Assembly (NCBI GenBank): GCA_937896695.1
Contig: CALBOT010000117.1
Location: 1 to 5,029, forward strand
Origin: an uncultured Candidatus Nitrosopelagicus sp.
GTDB taxonomy: Archaea > Thermoproteota > Nitrososphaeria > Nitrososphaerales > Nitrosopumilaceae
Reading direction: 5' to 3'
DNA: 5,029 bases
This document shows positions 3,601 to 5,029 of the stretch, piece after piece. The position numbers and the translations under genes are program-made. A model generated the notes under the pieces. That model made no database searches. It saw nothing but the letters and a program-made list of their open reading frames with translations, and was not told the DNA's origin. The stretch's first letter is position 1, and every line of letters starts with the position of its first letter.

Positions 3601-4812
3601 ATGGGAGAAAGAAAAAAATCAAAAAAACAATCTGTCAAAAGAAGTAGAGAACCAAATTCATCACAGTTATTCAATAAAGTAAACACAGTTTCAGAATCAA
3701 CAAAAACATTATCAAGAGAAATTAAAGGAATGGCCAAGATTTTCAAAGAAAATCAGAAAGTCTTAGTTTCAATGAGCGATATGATGCAGTCACTGAATTT
3801 AGCAATGTCCCAGATGCAAAAACAAGCAAAACAAATGGACATAATTGAAGAAGACACACAGAGATTGTTTGCAAGATTAAATCAAGTAAAAGTACATGAG
3901 AAGTTTATAACAAAATTGAATAGACAGACAGAAGAACTTGACAAAAAAATTGCCAAGATGAATGAGAATCAGAAAACAGGTCCAAAGACAAGTGAGATAA
4001 TGAAATCAATCTCAGAGAGCAAGGCATCAATTCAAAATAATTCAAAAATGATCATGAAGATTGCAAATAGAGTAGATGAGGTAAAAGAGAAAATAGACGA
4101 AGTTCCAACAAAGACAGAAGGAAATCTCACATCACAGATTGAAGAGCTTAGAGAGAATATTAAATCAATTACTAAGAGAACAGGAGATATTGGAAAAGAT
4201 ATGTCTAATCTAAAAAATGAAATTGGAGGAATAGTTTCAAACCCAAAAATTTCTTCATTAATAGGAGATGGAATGAAGACATTCAAATCCGAAATTGAAG
4301 AGAAGATATCAAATATTTCAAATATGATTGACCGTTCAGACCAAATTGCCTCAGAATTCCATCAAAAAACAGACAAAGTTATGCGTGAAATACAAGGGGT
4401 AAAAGGAGTCACAAACAAGGCATCAGATGATAGCTCAAAAGAAGTAATGGCTATTTTAAAACTCAATGAATATCAATCAAGTATCAGAATGCAAGCAGAA
4501 TCAAAATATGGAGACATTAAAGATGTGGAAAAAATGGCATTACAGACAACGGAACTAATTAATTTATTTGATAAACTTTCAATTGAAACAGATGATAAAA
4601 TTCCATTACCACATGAAGTTAGACAATGGGCAGTTGGTAAAATTTTTGATTGTGCAGATAAATGGGAATTACGATTCTCAGAAGTACTAAATGTAATGGC
4701 AGAAAACATGGGGAAAAAATTACTAAAAGAATCAATAAGAATTGCTCAAGTTAGAGACATTTTTGGAATTCGTGCAGTTGATGAAATTAGAAATGAATTG
4801 AATATTTCTTAG
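3601..4812 (+). CDS. Soluble coiled-coil protein with helical C-terminal domain, function unknown
   Basis: A 403-residue protein that I do not recognise. Residues 1-18 are a strongly basic, disordered tail (GERKKSKKQSVKRSR) that could contact nucleic acid or acidic membrane lipids. Residues about 22-275 are almost entirely polar heptad-like helix rich in K, E, S, N, I and M, with breaks near 125 (TGP), 169 (PT) and 215 (NPK), as in a long segmented coiled coil. Residues about 285-403 form a different, more globular helical domain with aromatic and charged positions (PLPHEVRQWAVGKIFDCADKWELRF, 336-360, in part) and the only cysteine, C351. There are no membrane segments or signal peptide. The architecture is that of a cytoplasmic scaffold or structural protein; weak likeness to SMC-like or chemoreceptor signalling helices would be expected from composition alone. 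It has its own promoter and ends in a 4-nt convergent overlap with the next gene. Confidence 0.85.
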   Translation: MGERKKSKKQSVKRSREPNSSQLFNKVNTVSESTKTLSREIKGMAKIFKENQKVLVSMSDMMQSLNLAMSQMQKQAKQMDIIEEDTQRLFARLNQVKVHEKFITKLNRQTEELDKKIAKMNENQKTGPKTSEIMKSISESKASIQNNSKMIMKIANRVDEVKEKIDEVPTKTEGNLTSQIEELRENIKSITKRTGDIGKDMSNLKNEIGGIVSNPKISSLIGDGMKTFKSEIEEKISNISNMIDRSDQIASEFHQKTDKVMREIQGVKGVTNKASDDSSKEVMAILKLNEYQSSIRMQAESKYGDIKDVEKMALQTTELINLFDKLSIETDDKIPLPHEVRQWAVGKIFDCADKWELRFSEVLNVMAENMGKKLLKESIRIAQVRDIFGIRAVDEIRNELNIS

Positions 4813-5029
4813 ACATCTTTTGAGACATCGTATTCTTGCATTTTTTGTTTCTTCTTATTTAGAACAGCAAATATTCCTAAGATTGCTGCAATCCAGATTG
4901 AACTGAATATTATATTTGAGAAGCTGACATACATGTAAGGAATAGCATCAGCAAGATTTGTTTGTATGGTCATAGCACGACCATTAATATCCAACATTCC
5001 AGTATGATATGCAGCACTATCAGTTGGTA
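4809..5029 (-). CDS. C-terminal fragment of a membrane-anchored protein (5' end outside window)
   Basis: The minus-strand frame is open from the right edge to the TAA at 4811-4809, giving the last 72 residues. The ATG at 4997 is internal: ten more codons (PTDSAAYHTG) precede it without a stop. A polar segment (PTDSAAYHTGMLDINGR) leads into one hydrophobic helix at about visible residues 36-56 (SNIIFSSIWIAAILGIFAVL), then a basic KKKQK stop-transfer tail. This predicts a large part outside the cell or in other helices, anchored near the C-terminus with a short cytoplasmic tail. No family could be recognised. Its stop codon overlaps the stop of the convergent coiled-coil gene. Confidence 0.65.
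   Translation of the reverse strand, partial: PTDSAAYHTGMLDINGRAMTIQTNLADAIPYMYVSFSNIIFSSIWIAAILGIFAVLNKKKQKMQEYDVSKDV
4841..4860 (+). terminator. Possible T-rich terminator of the coiled-coil gene
   Basis: Plus strand TTTTTTGTTTCTTCTTATTT begins 28 bases after the TAG at 4810-4812. It is suited to archaeal T-run termination, but the same bases encode the lysine-rich tail of the convergent gene, so the composition may be coincidental. Confidence 0.35.

Noticed and set aside
4032..4286. Minus-strand open frame within the coiled-coil gene
   Set aside because: It is the S/F/I-rich complement of Lys/Glu-rich coiled-coil codons, without its own signals.
4473..4709. Minus-strand open frame within the C-terminal part of the coiled-coil gene
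   Set aside because: A shadow of a well-supported gene, with no motif or promoter.

Overview
The window looks like chromosomal DNA of an AT-rich archaeon, most likely a marine ammonia-oxidising member of the Nitrososphaerota (Thaumarchaeota, Nitrosopumilus-like). This is an inference. It rests on the low GC content by eye, on archaeal-type TATA boxes placed a fixed distance before start codons that lack Shine-Dalgarno sequences (leaderless mRNAs), on T-run terminators, on a tiny C2H2-like zinc-finger gene, and on a probable box C/D guide RNA. No ribosomal or other marker gene is present to fix the taxonomy.

Layout. (1) 1-231, plus strand: the C-terminal end of a polytopic membrane protein cut by the window edge. 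(2) 232-3236, minus strand: a compact four-gene run read right to left, namely a CPA2/KefB-type cation:proton antiporter, a small soluble protein of unknown function, a calcineurin-like metallophosphoesterase and a small secreted protein. The genes overlap or nearly touch except for a 39-nt gap before the phosphoesterase, which holds a possible internal promoter. (3) 3237-3600: a dense intergenic region with the antiporter promoter (minus), a candidate box C/D sRNA at 3314-3375 (plus), a 35-residue zinc-finger microprotein at 3431-3538 with its own TATA box and an operator-like inverted repeat, a T-run terminator, and the promoter of the next gene. (4) 3601-4812, plus strand: a 403-residue soluble coiled-coil protein with a helical C-terminal domain, function unknown. 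(5) 4809-5029, minus strand: the C-terminal end of a membrane-anchored protein cut by the right edge.

How the parts may work together. The antiporter is the only transport protein in its run and has no RCK/TrkA regulatory domain, so the small protein encoded directly after it is a reasonable, untested candidate for an accessory subunit. The phosphoesterase may act on a phosphoester or cyclic nucleotide, but its substrate cannot be read from the sequence. The most interesting stretch is 3237-3600. Box C, D', C' and D elements are flanked by a 5-bp terminal stem in kink-turn geometry, and a short distance downstream lies a zinc-finger microgene whose promoter carries a 7-bp inverted repeat between TATA box and start codon.
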